A DNA stretch of 64,000 nucleotides from Streptomyces albireticuli. Its GTDB lineage: Bacteria; Actinomycetota; Actinomycetes; Streptomycetales; Streptomycetaceae. The stretch is taken from contig NZ_CP021744.1 in the NCBI RefSeq assembly GCF_002192455.1, positions 868,001 to 932,000 on the forward strand. The letters are read 5' to 3'. Below are positions 51,813 to 61,087 of the stretch, one piece after another. Within the stretch, counting starts at the first letter, position 1, and each line of letters begins with the position of its first letter. Position numbers and translations under genes: made by a program. The notes beneath the pieces were generated by a model. It was not told the origin of the DNA, searched no databases, and saw nothing but the letters and a program-made list of their open reading frames with translations.

Positions 51813-52520
51813 ATGCGCCTTCGCGAACTCGCCTCGGTCGGCCCCTTCTTCGCCCTGCGTACCGAGGACACCGGCTCCGTGGACGCCGCCGGCTACCTTC
51901 CGCTCGGCGAGGAGGCGGTGCGGGCCCGGGTGGCGACCGTGTCGGAGCGGCTGGGGACGGAGGACCGGCGGGTCGCCGCGTCCGTCGCCTTCCAGGGCAT
52001 CGCGGGGCGGCTGCTCTCCGTCGCCCTCGGCTCGGCCGTCCTCACCGGGCGGGTCCCCGACCTCTCGTCCGGGCGGCTCGGCTGGCATCCCGCCCGGACG
52101 GCCCCGGAGGACCTGTGGCTGCCCCGGCCGGAGGCGCTGCCGCCCTCGGACGACGCCGCGGGCCTGATCCGCGAGCGGGTCCTGCACGGGCCGCTGGCCC
52201 TCCTGCACACCGCCACCCGCGCGGCCGTCCCCGTCTCGGGGCGGCTGCTGTGGGGGAACGCCGCGTCCTCACTGGCCGGTTCGCTGCGGGTGCTCCACAC
52301 GTGGTGCCGCGCACAGGACCGGCCGCGGGAGGCCGCCCGCGCACTGGCCCTGGCCGGGGAGATCCTGGACGACCCGGTGCTGCGCGGCACCGGCACCCTG
52401 AGCGCCGGGGGCCCGGGTGGCCCGTCCTTCGTCCGGACCACCTGCTGCCTGTACTACCGGGTGCCGCCCGGCGGCATGTGCGGCGACTGCGTGCTGCGGC
52501 ACGCGCCACGGGCCCGCTGA
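51813..52520 (+). CDS. FhuF-like [2Fe-2S] protein, putative ferric-siderophore reductase
   Basis: 235 residues. The body (AASVAFQGIAGRLLSVALGSAVL, then GNAASSLAGSLRVL) resembles the FhuF/IucA-associated reductase fold; the C-terminus carries TTCCLYYRVPPGGMCGDCVL, a C-C-x10-C-x2-C cluster as in FhuF. Such proteins reduce ferric siderophores in the cytoplasm. No siderophore genes are adjacent. No clear ribosome site before ATG 51813. The last 67 bases, including the Cys-x2-Cys pair, are read on the other strand as the end of the LuxR gene. Confidence 0.8.
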   Translation: MRLRELASVGPFFALRTEDTGSVDAAGYLPLGEEAVRARVATVSERLGTEDRRVAASVAFQGIAGRLLSVALGSAVLTGRVPDLSSGRLGWHPARTAPEDLWLPRPEALPPSDDAAGLIRERVLHGPLALLHTATRAAVPVSGRLLWGNAASSLAGSLRVLHTWCRAQDRPREAARALALAGEILDDPVLRGTGTLSAGGPGGPSFVRTTCCLYYRVPPGGMCGDCVLRHAPRAR

Positions 52521-53146
52521 GGGGCCGGGGCGGGCGGCCACTCCCGCGTGGAGAGGACGCCCAGCACATAGGCCTTGGCCACCAGCGCGGTGCGGTTCGG
52601 CACCCGCCAGCGCCGGGTGAGCCTGGTCAAGTGGTAGTTGACGCCGTCGACCGTCAGGCCGACGGCCTTGCCGATGGCCGCGGTCGTGGCCCCGGCCGCC
52701 GCCAGCGCCAGGATGTGCCCCTCGACGACGCTGACCTCCGCCATCGGCTCGGCCTGGCGGGGCACGGTCTCGGACCGTACGCGCAGCACCGCCAGCAGCA
52801 TCGGGCTGGCCGGGAACGCGTCGCCGACCGGGTCGACGAGCAGCTCGCCCTCCCGCTCGACGCCGTCCGTGCCCACCAGCCAGCGCACCTCGATCGGGTG
52901 CCGGGGCCGGCGGCCCAGCCGCAGCGCCTCGATGTGCCGGTCGAGCCTGCCGGGCGCCCTGGGCCGGAAGAGCTCGTGGAGGTTCCGGCCGCGCAGCCGC
53001 ACGGGCGCCGTGCCCCACTCCGCGGCCATGGCCGGGTTGGCGACCGTGACCTCGCCGTCCGCCCGGCAGACCGCGATCGGGGTCGGGATCCGGTCGAGCA
53101 GCAGCAGGAAATGGTTGCGCCAGCTGATGAACTCTTCACTGCCCAC
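52454..53146 (-). CDS. PAS-LuxR transcriptional regulator
   Basis: 230 residues from GTG 53146. N-terminal PAS domain: FLLLLDRIPTPIAVCRADGEVTVANPAMAAEWG; C-terminal helix-turn-helix: VEGHILALAAAGATTAAIGKAVGLTVDGVNYHLTRL. PAS-LuxR proteins of this size control secondary metabolism or development in Streptomyces. The HTH is followed by a 40-residue Pro/Arg-rich tail, part of which overlaps the 3' end of the convergent FhuF-like gene. An earlier start (up to 53434) is open but would cross a palindrome and a probable promoter. Confidence 0.82.
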   Translation of the reverse strand: MGSEEFISWRNHFLLLLDRIPTPIAVCRADGEVTVANPAMAAEWGTAPVRLRGRNLHELFRPRAPGRLDRHIEALRLGRRPRHPIEVRWLVGTDGVEREGELLVDPVGDAFPASPMLLAVLRVRSETVPRQAEPMAEVSVVEGHILALAAAGATTAAIGKAVGLTVDGVNYHLTRLTRRWRVPNRTALVAKAYVLGVLSTREWPPAPAPQRARGACRSTQSPHMPPGGTR

Positions 53147-53242
53147 GCTCGTACCGGCCCCTCGCTCGTACCCGTGCCCGTCCAAGGGCCCGACCAGTTG
53201 CTTGCCCGTCGGGCCGCGCGTGGGAGCGTCACGCCCCCAACC

Positions 53243-53260
53243 ACTGCACAATCGTGCAGT
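53243..53260. promoter_or_regulatory. Palindrome upstream of the PAS-LuxR gene
   Basis: ACTGCAC (53243-53249) and GTGCAGT (53254-53260) around AATC. On the minus strand TACATA lies just upstream, a possible -10, so the palindrome would cover the transcription start about 100 bases before the gene. Confidence 0.5.
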
Positions 53261-53441
53261 TATGTAGATGAGCGGCGACGGCGGCGCGCGGAGGTGTTCG
53301 GACGCCGCGCGGACCGGCTTGGCCATGACCTCTCGCTCCGTGACCTCTCGCTCCGTGAACGGGAGCGGGTCGCACGGACCCCCGCCCGGGTGGGCGGGCG
53401 GATCGCCCGGGTGACGGACCCCTGGCCGGGACACCGGTGAC

Positions 53442-54008
53442 CTAGGCCGCCGGCACGGCCGACTCCCGGGTGGCGTAGATGTCCCGGAGCCGGACGGACA
53501 GGGCTTCGTACGCGGCGTTGGCCCTGGCTCCCAGGGCGCCGGAGTCGACCGCCTCGTCGCGCAGCACGCTCGCCGCGGCCATCGTCAGCGCCTTCTCCGC
53601 GGCGTCGGCCAGCGCCCGGACGTCGTCCGCCAGGATGAAGCCGATCTGGGACCGGAGGGCGTCGAGAGCGGTGTCCGACGCGGCGGACGCGTCCAGCATC
53701 GGCTGCCGGTAGGTCTCCGGCGGCGCCGCCGGGTCCTCCCGGATGCGCGACCGGTAGTGCCGCCGCGCCGAGACGAAGGCGTGGAGGGAGGTCACGGCGT
53801 TCCGCAGCAGGGTGTTCACCTCGACGAGCTGGGTCAGCTCGAACATCTCCCGGCGCTCGGCGACCGTCTTGTACCGGTCGGCCACCCTGGCCAGCGCTTC
53901 CCGCCGGGCCTGGGAGCGGTTGTTGACGAAGCCCATCGTCACCACCGTGGCCTGGCCGATCAGGATCGACGCGACGGTCGTGAACCATCCCCAGCCCCCC
54001 GAAACCAT
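53442..54008 (-). CDS. Membrane-anchored hypothetical protein
   Basis: 188 residues. One N-terminal hydrophobic segment (GWFTTVASILIGQATVVTMGFV) followed by a long, charged, mostly helical domain (NNRSQARREALARVADRYKTVAERREMFELTQLV...). No family recognised by eye; a helical cytoplasmic sensor or scaffold would fit the layout. It runs in the same direction as the LuxR gene but is 295 bases upstream of it, and ends before nothing obvious. Complement of the region shows no better frame. Confidence 0.65.
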   Translation of the reverse strand: MVSGGWGWFTTVASILIGQATVVTMGFVNNRSQARREALARVADRYKTVAERREMFELTQLVEVNTLLRNAVTSLHAFVSARRHYRSRIREDPAAPPETYRQPMLDASAASDTALDALRSQIGFILADDVRALADAAEKALTMAAASVLRDEAVDSGALGARANAAYEALSVRLRDIYATRESAVPAA

Positions 54009-54091
54009 GCCAGCAGTCTAGATATCCGGGTGCGGGCCGGAGAAGCGCCGACCGCACCCCTCCGGGGCACGGCGGCCCGGCCTCGCGCCCG

Positions 54092-56548
54092 CTACGGCCG
54101 GGTGCGCGCCCCGGCCGCGCCACCGCCTGCTTCCGGCGGGGCCTGCCGGTGGTGGGCGACGGCCCGGCCCGGATCACCGTCGGTCGTGGCTCCGGACGAG
54201 CCTGTCAGCGCCCGCGTGAAGGCGTGCCGCGGAGCCGTCAGAACCTCCGTGGCCGGGCCCTGTTCGACGATCCGGCCCGCGTCCAGGACCGCGATCCTGT
54301 CGGCCAGGGCCGCCGTGTCCAGGTCGTGGGTGATCAGCACGAGCGCCGGCCCGTCCGGCTCCCGGGCGAGGTCCGCGAGCAGGCGCAGGATGCCGCGCCG
54401 GGTGACGGAGTCGAGGCCGGAGGTGACCTCGTCGCAGATCAGCACCCGGGGCCGGGCCAGCAGCGCGCGGACCAGGGCGGCGCGCTGGAGCTCACCCCCG
54501 GAGAGCCCGCCGGGCCGCCGGCGCGCCGTCTCCTCGGTCAGCCCCACCCGGCCGAGCGCGGCGACCGCCTCCTCCTCGGCCGCGCCCGGCCCGACGCCGC
54601 GCAGCCGCACGGCCGTGCGGGCGACCTGGTCGAGTACGGGCCGGTACTCGTCGAAGGCGGCCCGCGCGTCCTGGAAGACGTACTGCACGGCGGCCAGCCG
54701 CGCGCGGTCCCGCTGCCGCAGGCTGCGCGGCAGAGGGGCGCCGTCCAGCAACACGTGGCCCTCGTACCGGGAGTGCAGCCCGGCCAGGCAGCGGGCGAGC
54801 GTGGTCTTCCCGCTTCCGGACCGGCCGACGACGGCCAGGCACTCCCCCGCGCGGACGCTGAGAGAGGCGTCGCGCAGCAGGGCGGGGGTGCCCCGGTGAC
54901 GGGCGGTGACAGCGCGGGCTTCGAGGACGGGGGCGGGTGGGGTGCCGGGCGCGGTGCCGCGGGCGGGGACGGGGCCGGGCACGCTGCCGGGGGTGGGAGC
55001 CGGGGCAGGCGCAGTGCCGTGGAAAGGAGCGGGACCATCTGCGGAGCCGCCGGCGGAGGCGGGGACCGCCGCGCCGCAGACGGCAGGAGCCGGGGCAGAC
55101 ACACTGCCACGGGCCGGAACGGCGGCAGCCGCGCGGCCGCGGGCAGAAGCGGGATCACCTGCGAGGCCACCGACGGAGGCAGGGCCGTCCACGCTGCCCC
55201 CGGCAGGCACGCTACCGGGAGCGGAAACCGGGGCAAGCGCACTGCCACGGACAGGAGCGGGACCACCTGCGGAGCCGCCGGCGGAGGCGGGGACCGCCAC
55301 GCCGCAGACGGCAGGAGCCGGGGCAGACACACTGCCACGGGCCGGAACGGCGGCAGCCGCGCGGCCACGGGCAGAAGCGGGATCACCTGCGAGGCCACCG
55401 ACGGAGGCAGGGCCGTCCACGCTGCCCCCGGCAGGCACGCTGCCGGGAGCGGAAACCGGGGCAAGCGCACTGCCACGGACAGGAGCGGGACCACCTGCGG
55501 AGCCGCCGGCGGAGGCGGGGACCGCCACGCCGCAGACGGCAGGAGCCGGGGCAGACACACTGCCACGGGCCGGAACGGCGGCAGCCGCGCGGCCGCGGGC
55601 AGGAGTGGAGCCGCCGACGGAGGCAGGGCCCGCCGCGCCGCCGTGGACGGAAGCAGGGTCGTCCGCACCGGCACGGGCAGGCGCGGTGGCCGGGCGGGAT
55701 TCGCCTTCCCCCTGGGCTCCGGCGGTGGGTTCGTCCGGCGTCCCGAGCAGTTCGCGGGTCCAGGGGTGGCGCGGGCTGAGCCACAGCTCCTCCGTCGGGC
55801 CCGACTCGACCACGCGGCCGGCGCGCATCACCAGGACCTCGTCCGCCAGTTCGCGGACCAGATCGAGGTCGTGGCTGAGCAGGAGGACGGCGACGCCCCG
55901 GCGGGCCACGGCGGCGAGTTCCCCGGCGACGCGGCGGCGGGTGAGGGCGTCCAGACCCGTGGTGGGCTCGTCGGCGACGACGGTGCGGGCGCCGAGGAGG
56001 AGGGCCTGGGCGAGGACGACACGCTGCTGCTGGCCGCCGGAGAGCTGGTGCGGGTAGCGGGTCAGCACCTCCTCCCCGTCGGGGAGCTGGGCGGCCGCGA
56101 GCGCCGCCAGGACGCGCGCGCGGCGCGCCGCGCGCCGGGCGCGCCGGGGCAGGTCCGCCGTTCCCGCCCGTGCGATGTCGGCGAGCAGCGCGCCGACGCG
56201 CCGCGCCGGGTTGAGGACGGACGCCGGATGCTGCGGTACGTAGCCCACCGGCCCCTCCGCCACCCGTACCTCACCCGTGACCCGCGCGCCGTCCGGGTAC
56301 TCCCCCAGCAGGGCGAGGCCGGTCGTCGTCTTGCCGCTCCCGGACGCGCCGACGAGCGCCGTGACCCGGCCGGGCCGGGCGGTCAGGCCGACACCGTCGA
56401 CGACGGCCCGTCCGCCGATCTCGACCCGCAGGTCCCGGACTTCGGCCACGGCGTCGGTGCCGGCGGAGGCGATGCGGCCGGGGCCGCCCTCGGTCCCGGC
56501 CACGGCCACGGCGTCGGCCGTGCCGGTGCCCCTCCTCTGTTCCCTCAC
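54092..56548 (-). CDS. Double ABC ATPase of a peptide/nickel-type importer, with a repeat linker
   Basis: 818 residues from GTG (GTGA overlap with the permease gene). First ATPase about 35-290: GASGSGKTT, LSGGQQQRVVLAQALL, VVADEPTTGLD, LLLSHDLDLV. Second about 534-790: GRSGSGKTT, LSGGELQRAALVRALL, LICDEVTSGLD, LITHDLDT. This is the DppD-DppF pair fused in one chain, a known arrangement. Unusual is the linker (about 300-530): Ala/Gly/Pro/Val-rich tandem repeats of 76 residues. The second Walker B has Glu-Val in place of Glu-Pro. Last gene of the transporter operon. Confidence 0.9.
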   Translation of the reverse strand: MREQRRGTGTADAVAVAGTEGGPGRIASAGTDAVAEVRDLRVEIGGRAVVDGVGLTARPGRVTALVGASGSGKTTTGLALLGEYPDGARVTGEVRVAEGPVGYVPQHPASVLNPARRVGALLADIARAGTADLPRRARRAARRARVLAALAAAQLPDGEEVLTRYPHQLSGGQQQRVVLAQALLLGARTVVADEPTTGLDALTRRRVAGELAAVARRGVAVLLLSHDLDLVRELADEVLVMRAGRVVESGPTEELWLSPRHPWTRELLGTPDEPTAGAQGEGESRPATAPARAGADDPASVHGGAAGPASVGGSTPARGRAAAAVPARGSVSAPAPAVCGVAVPASAGGSAGGPAPVRGSALAPVSAPGSVPAGGSVDGPASVGGLAGDPASARGRAAAAVPARGSVSAPAPAVCGVAVPASAGGSAGGPAPVRGSALAPVSAPGSVPAGGSVDGPASVGGLAGDPASARGRAAAAVPARGSVSAPAPAVCGAAVPASAGGSADGPAPFHGTAPAPAPTPGSVPGPVPARGTAPGTPPAPVLEARAVTARHRGTPALLRDASLSVRAGECLAVVGRSGSGKTTLARCLAGLHSRYEGHVLLDGAPLPRSLRQRDRARLAAVQYVFQDARAAFDEYRPVLDQVARTAVRLRGVGPGAAEEEAVAALGRVGLTEETARRRPGGLSGGELQRAALVRALLARPRVLICDEVTSGLDSVTRRGILRLLADLAREPDGPALVLITHDLDTAALADRIAVLDAGRIVEQGPATEVLTAPRHAFTRALTGSSGATTDGDPGRAVAHHRQAPPEAGGGAAGARTRP
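55041..55608 (-). repeat. 228-bp in-frame tandem repeat in the double-ATPase linker
   Basis: Units begin at 55041, 55269 and 55497 (each with GCGGAGCCGCCGGCGGAGGC), exactly 228 bp or 76 codons apart; two full copies and half of a third are nearly identical. Shorter Gly/Ala/Pro motifs recur inside each unit. The frame is kept throughout. Confidence 0.9.
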
Positions 56549-57411
56549 CGTCGTTCTCCCTTCCGCGCCGTCGACGTCCCCGCGTCGCACAGCAGGTTCA
56601 CGCCGACCGTCAGCGCCACGACCAGCAGCGCGGGCACCACGACCGCCCACGGCTGCACGGACAGGCCGGTGCGGTTGCGGTCGACCATCACCGCCCAGTC
56701 CGCGGCGTCGGCCTCCACGCCCACGCCGAGGAAGGCGGCCGTGGCGACCAGGTACAGCGCACCGGTGAGCCGTACGCCCGCGTCGGCGGCGAGCGTGCGG
56801 ACCATGGACCGGGCGACGTAGCCCACGGCCATCCGCCACCACGTCTCGCCCTGGGCTCGCAGGGCCTCCACCGCCGGGCGGGCGGCGGCCTCGGCGGCCC
56901 TGGCCCGGACGATCCGGGCGGCGTCGGGGACGTTGACGAGCGCCACGAGCACCGCCAGTCCCGCCGTGCCGGGCCGGTACACCGCCGCTACCAGCAGCAG
57001 GAGCAGCAGCGACGGCACGGCCAGCAGGACGTCCAGCGGGCGCATCAGCGCCTCCTCCAGCCACGCCCGGCGGGTGAGCGCCGCGGCGAGGCCCAGCGGC
57101 AGGGCCACCGCGTAGGCGAGCGCCGTGGCCGCCACGGACACGGCCACGACGGACCGGCCGCCGAGCAGCACCTGCCGCCGGACGTCCCGCCCCACGAAGT
57201 CGGTGCCGAGCCAGTGCCCGCCGCCCGCCGTGAACGACACACCGCGCGGGCCCTCCGCGCCCGCGAGCCACGGGCCCAGCAGCGCGAGCAGCAGCGGCAC
57301 ACCGGCGAGGGCCGCGCCGAGCAGGAACCGGCTCCGGGCGCGGAGCACGCGCGGCACGCGGAGGGCACGCCGCGTACGGAGGACACCCGGCGTGCGGGCC
57401 GCCGCCCTCAT
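56545..57411 (-). CDS. ABC importer permease 2 (DppC-like)
   Basis: 288 residues. LGTDFVGRDVRRQVLLGGR near 65 is the DppC/NikC signature, followed by several helices (VSVAATALAYAVALPLGLAA, VLLAVPSLLLLLLVAAVY) and the EAA-like cytoplasmic loop EALRAQGETWWRMAVGYVARSM. Starts at ATG 57411 overlapping the stop of permease 1. Partner of permease 1 in a family-5 type importer. The loop between helices contains an Arg-rich stretch before residue 25 (RTRRALRVPRVLRARSR). Confidence 0.88.
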   Translation of the reverse strand: MRAAARTPGVLRTRRALRVPRVLRARSRFLLGAALAGVPLLLALLGPWLAGAEGPRGVSFTAGGGHWLGTDFVGRDVRRQVLLGGRSVVAVSVAATALAYAVALPLGLAAALTRRAWLEEALMRPLDVLLAVPSLLLLLLVAAVYRPGTAGLAVLVALVNVPDAARIVRARAAEAAARPAVEALRAQGETWWRMAVGYVARSMVRTLAADAGVRLTGALYLVATAAFLGVGVEADAADWAVMVDRNRTGLSVQPWAVVVPALLVVALTVGVNLLCDAGTSTARKGERR

Positions 57412-58352
57412 GCCGCCACCCCCGCCCGGGGCGCGAAGCGGCGGGCGACCAGGTCCGCGCCGAGGCTGAGGACGACGGCGACCAGCCCGAAGACCACGGC
57501 GAGGCCCTGCACCACGGGCACGTCCCGGGCGGCGACCGCGTCGACGAGGACCGTGCCGAGCCCGGGGATCGCGAACAGCGCCTCCACCACGATCACACCG
57601 CACAGCAGCCAGTCGGCGGTCCGCGCGAGCTGCTGGGCGGCCGGGGCCACGGCGTTGGGCAGGGCGTGCGCCCACCGCACCCGGGCGCCGGGGACGCCGT
57701 ACCGGCGGGCCTGCGCGGCGTACGGGGAGGCCAGCGCCTCGGCCATGCCGGCGCGGACGAGCCTGCCGAGCGAGCACACGGGCCGGGAGAGCAGCACGAG
57801 GACGGGCAGGACGAGCACCGCCGGGTGGGCGAGCAGGTCGGTGCCGTAGCCGACGGCGGTCGGCGGCAGCCAGGCCAGGCGGAGCGCGAAGACGGTCACG
57901 AGCAGGATACCGAAGGCGAATTCGGGCATCGCGTACACCGCGAGCGTCACCGCGCTGACGGCCCGGTCCACGGGCCCGCCCTCGTACCGGGCGGCCAGCA
58001 CGCCCAGCCCGACGCCGAGGGGCACCAGGAGGACGAGGGTCAGTACGGCCAGCAGCAGCGTCGGCCCGGCCCCGGCGGCGAGGGCGTCGGTGACCGGCCG
58101 CCCGGAGGCGAGCGAGACGCCGAGGTCGCCGTGGAGCAGGCCGGCGGCCCAGTCGGCGAGGCGTTCGTGCGCGGGCCGGTCCAGGTGCAGGGCCTCGCGG
58201 AGCGCGGCGATGCGGGCGGGGTCCGGGTCGTCGCCGGCGAGGGCCACGGCCGCGTCGCCGGGCAGCGCCTCGGTGAGCGCGAAGACGAGCAGGACGACGC
58301 CGGCCGTCTGGGCGAGGCCGAGCAGGAGCCGCCGGGCGATCCAGCGGTTCAC
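57408..58352 (-). CDS. ABC importer permease 1 (DppB-like)
   Basis: 314 residues from GTG 58352, overlapping the binding-protein stop (GTGA). N-terminal helix WIARRLLLGLAQTAGVVLLVFALTEALPGD, LHLDRPAHERLADWAAGLLHGDLGVSL, then AMPEFAFGILLVTVFALRL and the EAA loop QARRYGVPGARVRWAHALPNAVAP, ending GTVLVDAVAARDVPVVQGLA. Typical DppB/NikB order of features. Transports peptides, nickel chelates or related small molecules by family; substrate here unknown. Confidence 0.9.
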   Translation of the reverse strand: MNRWIARRLLLGLAQTAGVVLLVFALTEALPGDAAVALAGDDPDPARIAALREALHLDRPAHERLADWAAGLLHGDLGVSLASGRPVTDALAAGAGPTLLLAVLTLVLLVPLGVGLGVLAARYEGGPVDRAVSAVTLAVYAMPEFAFGILLVTVFALRLAWLPPTAVGYGTDLLAHPAVLVLPVLVLLSRPVCSLGRLVRAGMAEALASPYAAQARRYGVPGARVRWAHALPNAVAPAAQQLARTADWLLCGVIVVEALFAIPGLGTVLVDAVAARDVPVVQGLAVVFGLVAVVLSLGADLVARRFAPRAGVAA

Positions 58353-59902
58353 GCGAGCCACACGGTGTCGAAGCGGGCCCAGTCGAGGGTGTTGGCGGGG
58401 GCGTCGCGCGCGACGCCGCGCACCCGGCGGCCGGTGCCGACGATCCAGTCGGCGAAGCCCCAGACCAGGAAGCCGCCCTCGGTGTGCAGCCGGCGCTGCA
58501 TCCGCTCGTAGAGCCCCGCGCGTTCGGCGGTGTCCTTGGTGGACTGGAGGCGCTGGTAGAGGTCGTCGAAGTCCTTGTGGCGCCAGTGGGTGGCGTTGGT
58601 GGTGGAGCCGGTGAGCAGCCGCTGGGAGATGTGGGCCTCGATGGGCATGGCGCCGGAGCGGTAACTGGCCAGGGTGCCGGAGTCGAGGATGTCCTTCCAG
58701 TAGCTGTCCTTGTTGCCGGTGCGCACCTCGACGGTGACGCCCGCCTTCCTCGCCTGGTCGCGGAAGATGCCGGCGGCCTCGGTGAATCCGGCCGCGACGG
58801 GCGAGGTGTCGAGGGTGACGCGGAGGTCGTCGGCGCCGGCCGCCTTGAGGAGGTGGCGGGCGCGGTCGAGGTCCTGCGTGCGCTGGGGCAGGCCGGCGGC
58901 GTAGTGGGCGTAGCCCTTGCCGAAGAGGTCGTTGCCGATCTCCCCGGCGCCGGACAGCGCGCCGTCGACGAGCTCCTTGCGGTCGGCGATGAGGAAGAAC
59001 GCCTCGCGGACGCGCGGGTCGTCGAACGGTGCCCTGTCGGTCTTCATGGCGAAGCCCTGCATGGCGCTGTTGCGCAGCCGTACGATCTCGATCCGGCCCT
59101 TGCCCTCGTGGGCCCGGGCGGTGGTGGGGTTGAGCTCGTGCGCGTAGTCGACCTGGCCGCCGAGGAGGGCGCCGACGCGCGCGGACTCCTCGTTGGCGAC
59201 GACGAATTCGAGTTCGTCGAGGTGGGGCGCGCCGTCCCAGTAGGCGTCGTTGCGGCGGAAGCGCGCGGAGCGGCCGGGCGTGAAGGACACGAAGCGGAAG
59301 GGCCCCGAGCCGACCGGCTTGTCGAAGCGCTCGGCGCCCTTGGGGACGATGTACGCGCCGAACGCGGCCAGGACGTTGGGGAATTCGGCGGTGGGCCGCT
59401 TGAGCCGGAACTCGACGGTGCGGGGGCCGGTGGCACGGCTCGCGTCGAGGTCGATGGGCTCCAGGGAGGCCTTGGCCCGGAACGCCTTCTTGGGGTCGGC
59501 GATGCGGCGGTAGCTGAAGAGGACGTCCTCGGCGGTGACGGGCCTGCCGTCGTGGAAGGTGGCCTCGCGAAGGGTGACGGTCCACCGGTCGAGCCCGGGG
59601 CCGGCCGCTTCCCAGCGCTCGGCCAGGCGGGGGCGCGGGGTCATGTCGGAGCCGTAGTCGGCGAGCTTGTCGAAGAGGGCCTTGGCGCGGGCGGCGTCGG
59701 CGAAGAGGTTGCTGAGGTGCGGGTCGAGGGTCTCGGCGGCGCCGCCGCCGGCGAAGGCGGCGCGGAGGCGGCCGCCGCGTTTCGGCTTGCCCTTGTCGTC
59801 TGCGGGTGAGGGGCCGGTGCCGGGGCCGCAGGCGGCGAGGGTGAGGGTGGCTATGCCGGCGCCGGCGGCGGTGAGGAAGGTGCGGCGGGGGGTGGGGTGC
59901 AT
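58349..59902 (-). CDS. ABC importer substrate-binding lipoprotein (family 5)
   Basis: 517 residues from ATG 59902 with AAGGAG four bases upstream. Twin-arginine-type lipoprotein signal: RRTFLTAAGAGIATLTLAAC, so it is folded before export and anchored outside. ETLDPHLSNLFADAARAKALFDKL, then LRDATFHDG-like TLREATFHDGRPVTAEDVLFSYRR and GSGPFRFVSFTPG are family-5 (SBP_bac_5) motifs shared by peptide and nickel binders. First gene of the SBP-permease-permease-ATPase operon. A 390-bp repeat-filled gap lies upstream. Confidence 0.9.
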   Translation of the reverse strand: MHPTPRRTFLTAAGAGIATLTLAACGPGTGPSPADDKGKPKRGGRLRAAFAGGGAAETLDPHLSNLFADAARAKALFDKLADYGSDMTPRPRLAERWEAAGPGLDRWTVTLREATFHDGRPVTAEDVLFSYRRIADPKKAFRAKASLEPIDLDASRATGPRTVEFRLKRPTAEFPNVLAAFGAYIVPKGAERFDKPVGSGPFRFVSFTPGRSARFRRNDAYWDGAPHLDELEFVVANEESARVGALLGGQVDYAHELNPTTARAHEGKGRIEIVRLRNSAMQGFAMKTDRAPFDDPRVREAFFLIADRKELVDGALSGAGEIGNDLFGKGYAHYAAGLPQRTQDLDRARHLLKAAGADDLRVTLDTSPVAAGFTEAAGIFRDQARKAGVTVEVRTGNKDSYWKDILDSGTLASYRSGAMPIEAHISQRLLTGSTTNATHWRHKDFDDLYQRLQSTKDTAERAGLYERMQRRLHTEGGFLVWGFADWIVGTGRRVRGVARDAPANTLDWARFDTVWLA

Positions 59903-60292
<390 letters not shown>

Positions 60293-61087
60293 TCAGTCGC
60301 CCACCACCCTGGCCACCACATGCAGCCGGTCCCCGTCCGCCCGCCCCGGCCCCACCGGCACACCCTCCCCCGCCCACGCCGGCGACGTCCGCGGCCCCGG
60401 CCCGTCGTGCAGGGCCAGCACCTCGAAGCCGTGCGCGGCCAGCGCGTGGCGGAGTTCCTGCGGGAACAGCAGCCGCCACGCGGACTCCTGTTCCACCGGT
60501 GCCGCCCCGTCGTCCGAGGTCCACACGCGCCGGCGGCGCAGCAACTGTGCGGCGCGGTCCACGGTCAGCGTGGTGACGTACGTGTACGTCGTGCCCTCCC
60601 AGGCGAACCCGCCGGACGACGGCGCGTCCAGCAGCTCCGTACTGCCCAGGAAGAACGCCCCGTTGCGCATCTCCGCGACGAGCAGCCCGCCGGGCCGCAG
60701 GGCGCGGCGGCAGGAGGACAGCAGGCCGTCCAGGTCCTCGTTCGTGTGGCAGTACAGCAGGGCGCTGTCGAGGCAGACGACGGCGTCGAACGCCGGTCCG
60801 GGCAGGTCGAAGCCGCGCAGGTCGGCGCGGACGTAGGCAGGCCCGGGGTGGTGGGCGCGGGCGTGGGCGAGCATCGGTCCGGAGAGGTCGGCGCCGGTGA
60901 CGTCGCGGCCCGCGCGGTGCAGCCACGCGGCGTCGCGGCCGGTCCCGCAGCCGAGGTCCAGGACGCGGGGACCCGCCCCGTGCGCGGTGAGGCAGGCGTC
61001 CGCCCAGCGGGCGGCGAGGTGCCCGGGGTCGGGGAACCGGGCCTCGTACAGGGCCGGGTTGTCGGTGAGGAGGTTCTCGCCGGTCAT
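60293..61087 (-). CDS. SAM-dependent class I methyltransferase
   Basis: 264 residues. SAM motif VLDLGCGTGRDAAWL near 41-55, GADLSGPMLAHARAHH, then FDAVVCLDSALLYCHTNEDL and LRPGGLLVAEMRNGAFF, the usual Rossmann methyltransferase series (Methyltransf_25-like), followed by a beta-rich C-terminal part YTYVTTLTVDRAAQLL. Small-molecule substrate likely. Its ATG overlaps the stop of the MFS gene. The closest neighbours are a transporter and an epimerase, so it probably modifies an amino-acid or peptide-like compound; inference only. Confidence 0.87.
   Translation of the reverse strand: MTGENLLTDNPALYEARFPDPGHLAARWADACLTAHGAGPRVLDLGCGTGRDAAWLHRAGRDVTGADLSGPMLAHARAHHPGPAYVRADLRGFDLPGPAFDAVVCLDSALLYCHTNEDLDGLLSSCRRALRPGGLLVAEMRNGAFFLGSTELLDAPSSGGFAWEGTTYTYVTTLTVDRAAQLLRRRRVWTSDDGAAPVEQESAWRLLFPQELRHALAAHGFEVLALHDGPGPRTSPAWAGEGVPVGPGRADGDRLHVVARVVGD

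Noticed and set aside
53147..53434. Extended N-terminus for the PAS-LuxR protein
   Set aside because: The extra residues show no domain and the region holds a palindrome and a possible promoter.
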